From positions 1 through 24,924 of the forward strand of contig JAPPDN010000135.1 of NCBI GenBank assembly GCA_028824575.1: 24,924 nt of DNA. Reading direction: 5' to 3'. The notes below the pieces were generated by a model that worked only from the letters and a program-made list of their open reading frames with translations, did no database searches and was not told where the DNA came from. A program made the position numbers and the translations under genes. The DNA comes from Candidatus Poribacteria bacterium (GTDB lineage Bacteria; Poribacteria; WGA-4E; WGA-3G). Positions 15,029-22,098 of the stretch are shown here, piece after piece; the stretch's first letter is position 1, and every line of letters begins with the position of its first letter.

Positions 15029-15042
15029 CGTTTTCTATGATT

Positions 15043-15528
15043 TACTATAGTTTGGACAATTTCATCTTGTTAGGGCTTCCGAATAGGTGTTAAATATGCT
15101 TTGTAAGCACTTTTGCCTCTCTACATATTGGGGGTAAGTAGCACGTTTTCTACGTCAATATAGACATCTCGCTGAAAACCGATTGAACTTGTCGGGTCAG
15201 AACCGATGTCAGTTCATCAACACACCACATATCACGAGAGAAACTTCGGTAGTATCCAATAGGTTGTTGAGTGTTTGCCAGCCTCATAGATTTGTGTCAT
15301 CGTTCCACGAGGCGCGGTATTGATCAAACCTATGACAAAGGTACGAAAGTGGTTGAAATTGTTATGATTGAACAGAGATTCAAAATCTGATAACATGTGT
15401 TCTAAGCGGAAAAGAGAATCCATCGAAAATATCCTTTCAATAAATGCGGAGTTTATTATCAAAGGATAGTCTCTTTTCTACTATTTGTCGGTAAAACAGT
15501 TAAAATTAAAATTGTCCAAACTATAGTA
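15043..15528. mobile_element. Internally deleted insertion sequence with perfect terminal inverted repeats and TA flanks
   Basis: CTATAGTTTGGACAATTT at 15045-15062 is repeated exactly in inverse orientation at 15509-15526. Both ends are bordered by TA (15043-15044 and 15527-15528), consistent with a duplicated TA target. Counting the TA, the inverted repeat is 20 bp perfect. The 486-bp unit holds only a broken transposase start on the minus strand, so it is non-autonomous. Perfect ends suggest fairly recent movement in trans, or good preservation. Confidence 0.85.
15150..15423 (-). pseudogene. Decayed N-terminal fragment of a DDE transposase (IS4/IS701-like)
   Basis: It reads from an ATG at 15423 behind AAAGGA. 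The sequence MDSLFRLEHMLSDFESLFNHNNFNHFRTFVIGLI, followed by RGTMTQIYEAGKHSTTYWILPKFLS, has the pattern of the N-terminal part of IS4/IS701-type transposases (FxxLFxRxxxxxHFxxYxxGL, then KTxxxIxxxxGxxxxxxxxRFL). The frame stops at 15232. Shifting frame restores SRDMWCVDELTSVLTRQVQSVFSEM before another stop at 15150, so at least one frameshift is present. The catalytic DDE region is missing altogether. The family assignment is from pattern only. Confidence 0.55.
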
Positions 15529-15535
15529 TAATATT

Positions 15536-16408
15536 ATGACGATAAAACTTATGCGTTTTCTTTATTTATCCGTTCTATTTTCCCTGTTCCCCGCAGTCTC
15601 TATTTCTATAGTCCCTCTTTCGCCAGCAGGTGGCGAGTATCTAAGAATTTATGCGCCGGGCGACTATGCTTATGTACCTGACCACGAGGACTTTCATATC
15701 ACGTCAAAAAAAGAGGGTTACACAATTGAAATGTGGTATTATGCAGAACGTCCTTTGCAAGAATTTGACCGCGCAGCTGTCCAGCCAAGGGAATTATGGA
15801 CTATGATTTACAAAGCAGATAGTTATGAAATTGGGCTCGGTTCAAATATCATACCCAGATTTATTAGTGAAACGAAAAGTTTTGGAATTCTTGGTCCCCA
15901 GCACCCCTTACCCCCGAATCAATGGCACTACTTTGTCGTTACGCTTTCTGCTGAGTATGTCCAAGTTGTTTACAACAACCAGTTGTGGGGAAGGCGTGTT
16001 CGTGGATTTATGGCTTTGGGAAATAGAGATTCTCTGTTTTGTATAGGTGGTGGCGAAACACCTGTACCTTTTAACGGCCCTGATGCCCCGGAGTGGGTCG
16101 GTAAAGATCTTTGGATTCCTTATATAGATGGATTTATTGATGAAGTAAGAATCTCAAATATCGTTCGTTACCCCAGGGAGAATATTAACCTCGGACGATG
16201 GGTTGATACAATTGAAGTTCCAGAAGGACGGTTTGAACCTGACGAGCATACGCTGGCTTTGTGGCATTTTGATTTTGAAGGGAATGAGGGTTCCAAATGG
16301 CGGGATTCTAGCGGGAACGGGCATCACTTAACTTACAAGGGGGAATATCTAAACGTCCGGTCTATTGGAAAATTGCCAATAATATGGGGTGAACTTAAAA
16401 AACAGTGA
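15536..16408 (+). CDS. Secreted LamG/concanavalin A-like protein with C-terminal WG-LK tag
   Basis: 290 residues. A signal peptide (MRFLYLSVLFSLFPAVSIS from the second Met) leads into a LamG domain: YTIEMWYYAE, NQWHYFVVTLSAEYVQVVYNNQ (the typical W-HxFVVT strand), IPYIDGFIDEVRISNIVRYP (GxIDEVRI.N..R) and HTLALWHFDFEGNEGSKWRDSSGNGHHL. These are hallmarks of extracellular lectin-like LamG proteins, ligand unknown. It ends GKLPIIWGELKKQ. The ATG at 15536 (or 15551) has no Shine-Dalgarno and lies only 8 bp after the IS right end, so the native leader was probably displaced. Its stop overlaps the next gene's GTG start (GTGA). Confidence 0.88.
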   Translation: MTIKLMRFLYLSVLFSLFPAVSISIVPLSPAGGEYLRIYAPGDYAYVPDHEDFHITSKKEGYTIEMWYYAERPLQEFDRAAVQPRELWTMIYKADSYEIGLGSNIIPRFISETKSFGILGPQHPLPPNQWHYFVVTLSAEYVQVVYNNQLWGRRVRGFMALGNRDSLFCIGGGETPVPFNGPDAPEWVGKDLWIPYIDGFIDEVRISNIVRYPRENINLGRWVDTIEVPEGRFEPDEHTLALWHFDFEGNEGSKWRDSSGNGHHLTYKGEYLNVRSIGKLPIIWGELKKQ

Positions 16409-17160
16409 ATACAAAAATGAAAATAATCATCCCTATGGTTCTTATCATATTGGTTGCCATTTTTCTTTTCAGTCAATCGCAGGACCGAAGCCATCAAAAG
16501 ATTGAGGGAGAGACAGAAAAATTATTAAATCAACTCCCTCAAGGTTCTATGACCGTCATCTCCACTGAATGGGAGGAAGTACATGGCAAGACAGTGCACT
16601 TTCCAGACTTAGCAAGGTTGAGCGAAATTGATGTCCTCTCAGTTTTTAAAAAACACGAAATTACCCATTTGCTACTGACAAGCGCGGATATCTACCCTTA
16701 TTTATCCATTTACGGAGATTCAGTCTCCTTTGTGAAAACTGACGAAAATCTTGGTGTCTTTCGATATGCGTCTCAGAATCCTGAGATTAATACTAACATG
16801 TTGACCGAGGAGAATAATCAGCTAAGCAGCATCTATCTTGTTGTAGGTGAACCATTAACTCAGTTAACAAGTATCATCTGTGAGTTCCTAAGCGAAGATC
16901 AAATTCAGAGACTACCTCCGGAAGAAATCTTTTTTAATAAGCAGAGCTTTGTTAATGAAGGTCTTACATGCCCATATGTCATCTTCATTGATAGCACTAG
17001 TGATAATCCCTTTAATTGGACACTTGTGTGTGTGCCTCAAAGTCTTCGGGATTCAATTGGTATAAGGTTTTACTTGCTTGATGAACCTTCTGAATCTTTC
17101 GTTTCCTTTAATTCATTTTACATAGGAGATAAGTATGTTAAATTATGGGAAGTCAAATGA
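16405..17160 (+). CDS. Unknown membrane-anchored protein (single N-terminal helix)
   Basis: 251 residues; not recognised. One hydrophobic helix (KIIIPMVLIILVAIFLFSQS, about 6-25) anchors a soluble mixed alpha/beta domain, likely outside the cytoplasm. Segments such as VLSVFKKHEITHLLLTSADIYPYLSIYG and FVKTDENLGVFRY are reminiscent of small periplasmic alpha/beta domains, but I would not name a family. The GTG start at 16405 overlaps the stop of the LamG gene by four bases; ATG 16417 is an alternative 12 bases in. Neither has a Shine-Dalgarno, favouring coupled translation. Its own stop overlaps the next start, so the three genes form a unit. Confidence 0.7.
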   Translation: MNTKMKIIIPMVLIILVAIFLFSQSQDRSHQKIEGETEKLLNQLPQGSMTVISTEWEEVHGKTVHFPDLARLSEIDVLSVFKKHEITHLLLTSADIYPYLSIYGDSVSFVKTDENLGVFRYASQNPEINTNMLTEENNQLSSIYLVVGEPLTQLTSIICEFLSEDQIQRLPPEEIFFNKQSFVNEGLTCPYVIFIDSTSDNPFNWTLVCVPQSLRDSIGIRFYLLDEPSESFVSFNSFYIGDKYVKLWEVK

Positions 17161-17675
17161 ATAAACCAAAATTTCGATTCATTTATCTCGTTTTAATTTT
17201 TTCGTTATGTTCAGTTGCTTTCTGGATTGGCACCCAAGTTGTTCCCATTTTTTTTACCAAAATTCTGCAAACGAAAACCTCGGCACCTGAAAATCCGAAC
17301 CATTCTACACTGCTAGCTATTGCCCGGCGAGGATTCGTCTTTGAGTATGATATGAAAAAGGGCAACCTGAGGCAAGAAAAATTAGAAACATCCCAGCGAA
17401 ACTTTGAAACGAATTTAAAAATGGTACTTGCCTATCATCACGTAGAACGACAAATGTTTAATGTTACATTGCAGCGCTCTATTGCTATCCCAGGGGGAAC
17501 TCCCGAGCAGATTGATGCCTACCATCAATTGATAATTGAAGGTGAACTGGCTACTTCTATCTCACAACGGCAGACAATTGAAAAAAAGAAGAAGGAACTT
17601 TTGAATGGAGCGAAGGTCGCTCCATTCATCCAGACAAATTCGACTATGGTGAACACGGTAAACAATATCCGTTAA
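17157..17675 (+). CDS. Unknown membrane-anchored protein with charged helical C-terminal part
   Basis: 172 residues from ATG 17157, which overlaps the preceding TGA as ATGA; an in-frame ATG at 17145 would add four residues. One N-terminal helix (FIYLVLIFSLCSVAFWIGTQVVPIFF) is followed by a helical, charge-rich region (YDMKKGNLRQEKLETSQRNFETNLKMVLAYHHVERQMF and TSISQRQTIEKKKKELL) that could form a coiled coil. I do not recognise the family. It is the last gene of the LamG cassette. An 11-bp perfect DNA hairpin lies inside its final 25 codons, with the reading frame running through it. Confidence 0.65.
   Translation: MNKPKFRFIYLVLIFSLCSVAFWIGTQVVPIFFTKILQTKTSAPENPNHSTLLAIARRGFVFEYDMKKGNLRQEKLETSQRNFETNLKMVLAYHHVERQMFNVTLQRSIAIPGGTPEQIDAYHQLIIEGELATSISQRQTIEKKKKELLNGAKVAPFIQTNSTMVNTVNNIR
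17603..17627. repeat. Perfect 11-bp hairpin inside the end of the 17157 gene
   Basis: GAATGGAGCGA (17603-17613), a three-base AGG loop, and TCGCTCCATTC (17617-17627). It is followed by no T-run, so it is not a standard terminator. It may be a small repeat captured into the reading frame. Confidence 0.6.
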
Positions 17676-17899
17676 CAAAGTAAATGGGATCGCTTAATAT
17701 TTCATGAACTTGATGCACTTTTCCTTTTCAAATTATGCTGCACTTTTTCACTTTGGTTGATTCCGGCTGTGTTCTTCAACTTTAGTGGATTTCAAGTCCC
17801 CGTGTCTAACAATTCCTTCAGATTTCCACTCTTCCGCTTTCTACCTTTCCAACCTAAAGTTTTGACAAAATACCTATATCCCCTTATCCCAAATCAAAT

Positions 17900-17928
17900 T
17901 TGACTTTAGGCACAAAATATGGTATCAT
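17900..17928 (+). promoter_or_regulatory. Sigma70-type promoter for the CopD/HemJ-like gene
   Basis: TTGACT (17900-17905), a 17-base spacer and TATCAT (17923-17928), a close match to the consensus. A transcript would start near 17935, 22 bases before the ATG at 17957. This argues against an in-frame TTG at 17900, which is part of the -35, as the start codon. The rest of the gap 17676-17899 shows only another TTGACA at about 17863-17868 without a good -10. Confidence 0.6.
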
Positions 17929-17956
17929 TTATGAAAAATCGGGATTCAGAAAAATA

Positions 17957-18439
17957 ATGCGGGAAAGCGTAGAACTTGTCATCCGAAGCATCCACCTGAT
18001 TGCAGCAATCATCTGGTTCGGAGGCGTACTCTTTTCTACCTTCATCGCAATGCCAATCCTGCAGCGAAACTTGTCATCGGAAGACTTGTTAGCAGTTCAC
18101 AACCGTTTTCGGACTTGGATACGATTGATGATTCATGTCCTTCTGACAACGGGCGCGATGGTGTTCTTTATCGTTGCATGGAATAATGGATTTTTTGCGC
18201 AGCAGAATGGTAGCGATTTCAAAACCTACATGTTAACTTTCGTCGCAAAACTTGCGGCGTTTGGACTCATGGCACTCTTTTGGGGGCTATATAGCTCTCT
18301 CTATCGGCGGCATCTTGAGGTTGCTCCACCGGACAACGAAGCACATCTCAACCAGAGTCCTTATATCAATATCTGGAGAGGCTTGACGCTGATTGCGGGC
18401 TTAATGGTTTTCGCTCTCGCATTGTTAGTAAAAAACTGA
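17957..18439 (+). CDS. Four-helix membrane protein, CopD/HemJ-like
   Basis: 160 residues with four predicted membrane helices: VIRSIHLIAAIIWFGGVLFSTFIAMPIL, the IRLMIHVLLTTGAMVFFIVAW region, MLTFVAKLAAFGLMALFWGLY, and GLTLIAGLMVFALALLV. The first helix pattern (xxHLxAAxxWxGGxLF) is that of copper-resistance CopD-type proteins and of HemJ protoporphyrinogen oxidase, two related four-helix families with a helix-1 His that can bind metal or heme. Which one it is cannot be settled by eye. The downstream neighbour, 31 bp away, looks like a heme-pathway radical SAM enzyme, which makes a tetrapyrrole role plausible but unproven. The start is chosen from the promoter position. Confidence 0.7.
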   Translation: MRESVELVIRSIHLIAAIIWFGGVLFSTFIAMPILQRNLSSEDLLAVHNRFRTWIRLMIHVLLTTGAMVFFIVAWNNGFFAQQNGSDFKTYMLTFVAKLAAFGLMALFWGLYSSLYRRHLEVAPPDNEAHLNQSPYINIWRGLTLIAGLMVFALALLVKN

Positions 18440-18470
18440 TTTTAAAACACTATATCTCTTCGCTATTAAA

Positions 18471-19838
18471 ATGACAGACACAAAAGTTCAAGCAGTCTCA
18501 TGGAATATCACCCGATTGTGTAACCTGAAATGTACACACTGCTATCTCCCGGCAGGCTTCGTAGACACAAACGAGTTAGGGAACGGAAACTTTCAACTAT
18601 CTGATATTCAAGGTTCTACGGAATACTCACGGGATGCGGAATTAAGCCAATCCCAATGCTTTCGTGTCATCGACGAGATCGCTGAAATCAATCCGCACAT
18701 CCTCCTCATTCTCACTGGTGGAGAACCGTTATTACGCCCGGATATCTTGGAGATATCGAAGTATGCCTCCGATACCGGGTTTCTTGTTGTCATGGGCACA
18801 AACGGCGTACTGCTCAACGACACAGTGGTCGAGGAGATGCAACAGCACGGTGTCACCGGTGCAGGCGTGAGTCTCGATGCCATTCAACCTACAGACCATG
18901 ACAAGTTTCGGGGCATGGAGGGCGCGTGGAAAGCGACAATGAACGGTGTTGAGGCACTCAAACGCGCACAGATGGATTTCCTCGTTCAGACCTCCGTAAC
19001 GCAGTGGAATTACGATGAAATTCCAAAAATCGTGGAATTCGCCTATCAACTCGGTGCGAAGGTGCTAAACCTCTATTTTCTCGTCCGAACGGGAAGAGGC
19101 AAGACGGTGATGGACCTTACGCCTGCACAATATGAGAAAATGCTTGAGACGATGTTCGAGTTGCAAGCAGCCTATAGAGGCAAGATGCTCATCGCTGCGA
19201 AATGCGCCCCGCACTACAAGCGTGTTATCTATGGGCAACAGTCCGACTCCGCCTTCCTTCAAGGGTATCCGAGCGGTACATGCCCGTGCGGTATCTATTA
19301 CTGTCGCATCACGCCTGAGGGGGAATTGACACCCTGTCCGTATCTACCTGTTAGCGTTGGAAACCTCAAAGACGAAAGTTTCGTTAAACTCTGGAACGAA
19401 TCAAAAACTTTTCAGGACTTACGGAACCGGAACCTGCTTGAAGGGAAGTGTGGTGCGTGTGAATTTAGGGAAGTGTGTGGCGGTTGTAGGGCACGCGCCT
19501 ATGCCACGACCGGTAACTACCTCGCCGAAGATGCGTCCTGCGAATATCAACCGGGGTCATCGTCTGTTACTGCGGATGGAGAGCAACACAGCACGTCAAC
19601 TGTTCAAATTGAGAAAAAGATTGCTTTTGCAACAGAAACCGATTACGAATTGCAGTGGACGGAGGCAGCAGAAAAAAGGTTAAAACGCGTGCCGTCATTT
19701 GCGCGCGGGATGGTTGTCAAAAGCGTTGAAAAATATGCGCGCGAACACGGCTATCGGGAGGTTACCCCGGAACTGATGCAAGCCGTCAAGAAACGGTTTG
19801 ATAAAACGGGGATCCCCTCTTTCAGGCCCAAACGCTAA
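18471..19838 (+). CDS. Radical SAM/SPASM protein (AhbC/AhbD/NirJ-like) fused to a C-terminal PCP_red domain
   Basis: 455 residues. The radical SAM cluster motif is Cys17-x3-Cys21-x2-Cys24 (CNLKCTHC), and GGEP is at 83-86. A SPASM region (about 268-360) carries many Cys: CPCGIYYCRITPEGELTPCPYLPVSVGNL, CGACEFREVCGGCRARAYATTGNYLAEDASC. This resembles the heme/heme d1 enzymes AhbC, AhbD and NirJ, which modify siroheme-derived tetrapyrroles. After a Ser/Thr-rich linker, residues 394-443 (WTEAAEKRLKRVPSFARGMVVKSVEKYAREHG) match the PCP_red module known from the C-terminus of the light-independent protochlorophyllide reductase B subunit. The fusion supports a tetrapyrrole substrate. No Shine-Dalgarno is obvious. 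The exact reaction is inferred. Confidence 0.88.
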   Translation: MTDTKVQAVSWNITRLCNLKCTHCYLPAGFVDTNELGNGNFQLSDIQGSTEYSRDAELSQSQCFRVIDEIAEINPHILLILTGGEPLLRPDILEISKYASDTGFLVVMGTNGVLLNDTVVEEMQQHGVTGAGVSLDAIQPTDHDKFRGMEGAWKATMNGVEALKRAQMDFLVQTSVTQWNYDEIPKIVEFAYQLGAKVLNLYFLVRTGRGKTVMDLTPAQYEKMLETMFELQAAYRGKMLIAAKCAPHYKRVIYGQQSDSAFLQGYPSGTCPCGIYYCRITPEGELTPCPYLPVSVGNLKDESFVKLWNESKTFQDLRNRNLLEGKCGACEFREVCGGCRARAYATTGNYLAEDASCEYQPGSSSVTADGEQHSTSTVQIEKKIAFATETDYELQWTEAAEKRLKRVPSFARGMVVKSVEKYAREHGYREVTPELMQAVKKRFDKTGIPSFRPKR

Positions 19839-19841
19839 TGC

Positions 19842-19873
19842 AAAGTAGTAGGCACGCTCCGTCGTGCCGTAGC
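19842..19873. repeat. GTAGTAGGCAC hairpin repeat, copy 1
   Basis: AAAGTAGTA, then the stem GGCACG (19851-19856), loop CTCCGT and CGTGCC (19863-19868), then GTAGC. Two more copies lie in tandem at 22727-22790. It sits between the radical SAM gene and the first PhyH gene. Confidence 0.7.
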
Positions 19874-19895
19874 AACAACGGTAGAGGAAACCGAG

Positions 19896-20621
19896 ATGCT
19901 TACGACAGAACAGATTGCCTTCTTCCAAGAACACGGATATCTTATCCTTGAAAATTTTATTGATTCGGAGATAATTGACGGATGGAGAGAGCAGGTCTGG
20001 CAGCATTTTGATTCCAGCCTCGAAACGCCAGAGACGTGGCCTAACGACTATGAAATTCAAGGCTTTAGTTTCTCACCACTGTTTGGACACCTGCCTGTGA
20101 TGCAAGAGATTACCGAGCAGCTGGGTGGCGGTCAATTTTTTACTGGAGGCGGCGGTTCACCAATTATCAAATGGCCCAATCCTGAAGAAGCGTGGGCAAT
20201 GCCCAAGGACGGACACATTGACGCGTATGGTGCCGTTGCTGGCTGGAGTCCTTTTATGATAGGGGCGACAACCTATCTTTACGATGCCAAACCCAAGGGC
20301 GGTGCGTTCGTTTTTTGGCCCGGAAGCCACCACTCAACGCTCAAGTACTTCCTCCAATATCCTGATCAGATTGACGGCAGTTTCTACGATATAGAAGGTT
20401 GGGATTGGCACGTACTCTCGGATTTATCCCCAGAGGGACCCCGTGAGTTTATTGGCGCTGCCGGTGATGTTGTGTTGTGGCACGCGTTTCTTTGCCACAC
20501 CGGCTCAGCGAATGTGACAGATGTTCCTCGTTTCGGTCTCTTTACACGGTATGCCCATGAAAAACGGGACGAGATTAAATACGAAATTCCGGAAGATCTC
20601 TGGAAATATTGGGCAATTTAA
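19896..20621 (+). CDS. Phytanoyl-CoA dioxygenase (PhyH) family protein, tandem copy 1
   Basis: 241 residues. Fe(II)/2-oxoglutarate-dependent oxygenase fold. The metal ligands are His107 and Asp109 (GHIDAYG) and probably His201 (LCHTGSAN), with Arg212 (VPRFG) placed to bind 2-oxoglutarate. The N-terminal FFQEHGYLILENFID is the standard PhyH opening, and GGAFVFWPGSHHS is the conserved turn before the distal His. The family hydroxylates very varied small molecules, so the substrate is unknown. GAGGA upstream supports the start. It is duplicated as the next gene, same strand, with a small partial palindrome between the two. Confidence 0.93.
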   Translation: MLTTEQIAFFQEHGYLILENFIDSEIIDGWREQVWQHFDSSLETPETWPNDYEIQGFSFSPLFGHLPVMQEITEQLGGGQFFTGGGGSPIIKWPNPEEAWAMPKDGHIDAYGAVAGWSPFMIGATTYLYDAKPKGGAFVFWPGSHHSTLKYFLQYPDQIDGSFYDIEGWDWHVLSDLSPEGPREFIGAAGDVVLWHAFLCHTGSANVTDVPRFGLFTRYAHEKRDEIKYEIPEDLWKYWAI

Positions 20622-20625
20622 GGAA

Positions 20626-20649
20626 TAGTTGTCAGTTATCAACTATTAG
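20626..20649. repeat. Truncated palindromic repeat R7 between the PhyH copies
   Basis: ATAGTTGTCAGTTATCAACTAT: one heptamer arm (AGTTGTC AGTTATC) followed at once by a short inverse copy, the smallest member of the family in this window. Confidence 0.65.
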
Positions 20650-20674
20650 CCCTTTACTGATAGAGGGAACTCAG

Positions 20675-21394
20675 ATGCTTACAGCAGAACAGATCGCATT
20701 TTTTCAAGAACATGGATACCTTATCCTTGAAAATTTTATTGATTCGGAGATAATTGATGGATGGCGGGGACAGATCTGGAAACATTTCGATTCCAGTCTC
20801 GAAACGCCGAAGACCTGGCCCAACGACTATGTGGTCCAAAACTTCAGTTTTTCACCACTGTTCGGGCAACTGCCTGCTATGCAAGAGATTACCGAGCAGC
20901 TCGGTGAGGGTCAATTTACCGGCGGTGGCGGTTCGCCACTTGTCAAATGGCCCAATCCTGAAGAAGAATGGGCAATGCCGGGTAGTGGACACATTGATGC
21001 CTACGGTCCCGGTGGTTGGAGTCCCTTTATGCTCGGTGCGACAACCTATCTCTACGATGTCGAACCCGGTGGTGGTGCATTCGTCTTCTGGCCCGGAAGC
21101 CACCACTCAACGCATAAATACTTCCTTCAATATCCAGAGCAAATTGATGGCAGCTTCTACGATATCGAAGATTGGGGATGGCATGTGCTTTCGGATTTAT
21201 CGCCGGAAGGCCCTCGCGAATTTACGGGTGCCGCGGGCGACGTTGTGCTGTGGCACGCGTTTTTGTGCCATACCGGATCGGCGAATATAAAAGACATTCC
21301 GCGTTTTGGTATCTTTGCGCGCTACTCACATCAAAAGCGGGAGGAGATTAAACACGAAATTCCAGAGAACCTCTGGAAATATTGGGCAATTTAG
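20675..21394 (+). CDS. Phytanoyl-CoA dioxygenase (PhyH) family protein, tandem copy 2
   Basis: 239 residues from ATG 20675, chosen because it aligns exactly with the start of copy 1 and has AGAGGG upstream; the frame is open back into copy 1 but that part is not conserved. It is colinear with copy 1, differing by small deletions (FFTGGGG to FTGGGG, YGAVAGW to YGPGGW). All ligands are kept: GHIDAYG, LCHTGSAN and IPRFG. About 38 consecutive bases near the 5' end are identical between copies, while flanking codons differ at silent sites. That suggests duplication with patches held alike by selection or gene conversion. Function as for copy 1, substrate unknown. Confidence 0.93.
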   Translation: MLTAEQIAFFQEHGYLILENFIDSEIIDGWRGQIWKHFDSSLETPKTWPNDYVVQNFSFSPLFGQLPAMQEITEQLGEGQFTGGGGSPLVKWPNPEEEWAMPGSGHIDAYGPGGWSPFMLGATTYLYDVEPGGGAFVFWPGSHHSTHKYFLQYPEQIDGSFYDIEDWGWHVLSDLSPEGPREFTGAAGDVVLWHAFLCHTGSANIKDIPRFGIFARYSHQKREEIKHEIPENLWKYWAI

Positions 21395-21613
21395 TTTTTT
21401 TAAATATTGGGTTTCTGCTCCGATTTGTCCGATGTCCAAATCGGGTTTCTGGTCAAAAATAGGATCAAAGCAGATCGCTTATGGGCATGTACGCCGCAAA
21501 AACGATAGCCTGTAATGAAATGGTTTTCACTGCAAAGCAGGTCCTACGAAAAGGCACGCCAAATCACAAACTCACTTGTCCGAACCGCAAGGAAAGTTAA
21601 AAAAGGAGAAGAT

Positions 21614-22027
21614 ATGAAGAAACAAAATAGTGCACAAGAACGGCTTACAGATGTAGAAGAACGCCTGACACGTGTGGAAAACCTGCTCGTTAGTATCAAC
21701 AAGAAATTAGATCAGCGTTCCCCTGTTGATGAGGCAGATATCGAACAGACGGAAGCGTTCAAGCAGTGGGTAACCAATTACGTCTCAATGCGGTTACAGC
21801 AACTCGTACCAGAGACATGTGACCATCCCAATGAAGCTATACTTCAAGACGGTCCTTACCTTGACAACACCACAGTGCCATGCACGGAGGAAGTTGAACA
21901 CCGGGTTAAACGGATACCGATCCCGTTTGTCCGTGAGATGGTCGTCCAGCGTGTCGCTGAAAATGCGCGAGAGGCGGGGATCGAACGTGTAGATATTGAT
22001 TTTTTCGAGAAAGCCGCTACATTTTGA
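21614..22027 (+). CDS. Small coiled-coil protein with C-terminal PCP_red domain
   Basis: 137 residues from ATG 21614, which has AAAAGGAG five bases upstream; an ATG at 21515 in the same frame has no ribosome site. The N-terminal part (about 8-35, LTDVEERLTRVENLLVSINKKLD) has a heptad pattern and should form a coiled coil. The C-terminal part (about 90-137, CTEEVEHRVKRIPIPFVREMVVQRVAENAREAGIERVDIDFFEKA) is a second PCP_red module like that on the radical SAM protein 2 kb upstream. It is probably a cytoplasmic partner protein. That it works with the radical SAM enzyme is inference from the shared domain and proximity. Confidence 0.78.
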   Translation: MKKQNSAQERLTDVEERLTRVENLLVSINKKLDQRSPVDEADIEQTEAFKQWVTNYVSMRLQQLVPETCDHPNEAILQDGPYLDNTTVPCTEEVEHRVKRIPIPFVREMVVQRVAENAREAGIERVDIDFFEKAATF

Positions 22028-22040
22028 CAATGTAAAGCCA

Positions 22041-22068
22041 CAGAGGAGTTCCCTCTGCCTAATTTTGA
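22041..22068 (+). terminator. Weak rho-independent terminator candidate
   Basis: CAGAGG (22041-22046), loop AGTTC, CCTCTG (22052-22057), then CCTAATTTTGATT. The 6-bp stem and short T-run lie 14 bp after the PCP_red gene stop. The stem is short, hence low confidence. Confidence 0.35.
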
Positions 22069-22098
22069 TTGGAAGGACTTCTTAAAGGCACCGCTATA

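Noticed and set aside
17757..17868. A second TTGACA at about 17863 and scattered small stems in the 17676-17899 gap
   Set aside because: No good -10 at proper spacing and stems below 6 bp; the TTGACT/TATCAT pair just downstream is better.
17900..17956. TTG start at 17900 adding 19 residues to the CopD/HemJ-like protein
   Set aside because: TTGACT at 17900 with TATCAT 17 bases on looks like the promoter, and the family-like sequence starts at ATG 17957.
20754..21290. A 178-residue frame inside the second PhyH gene, same strand, other frame
   Set aside because: The PhyH frame has all catalytic residues and aligns with its tandem copy; the alternate frame does not.
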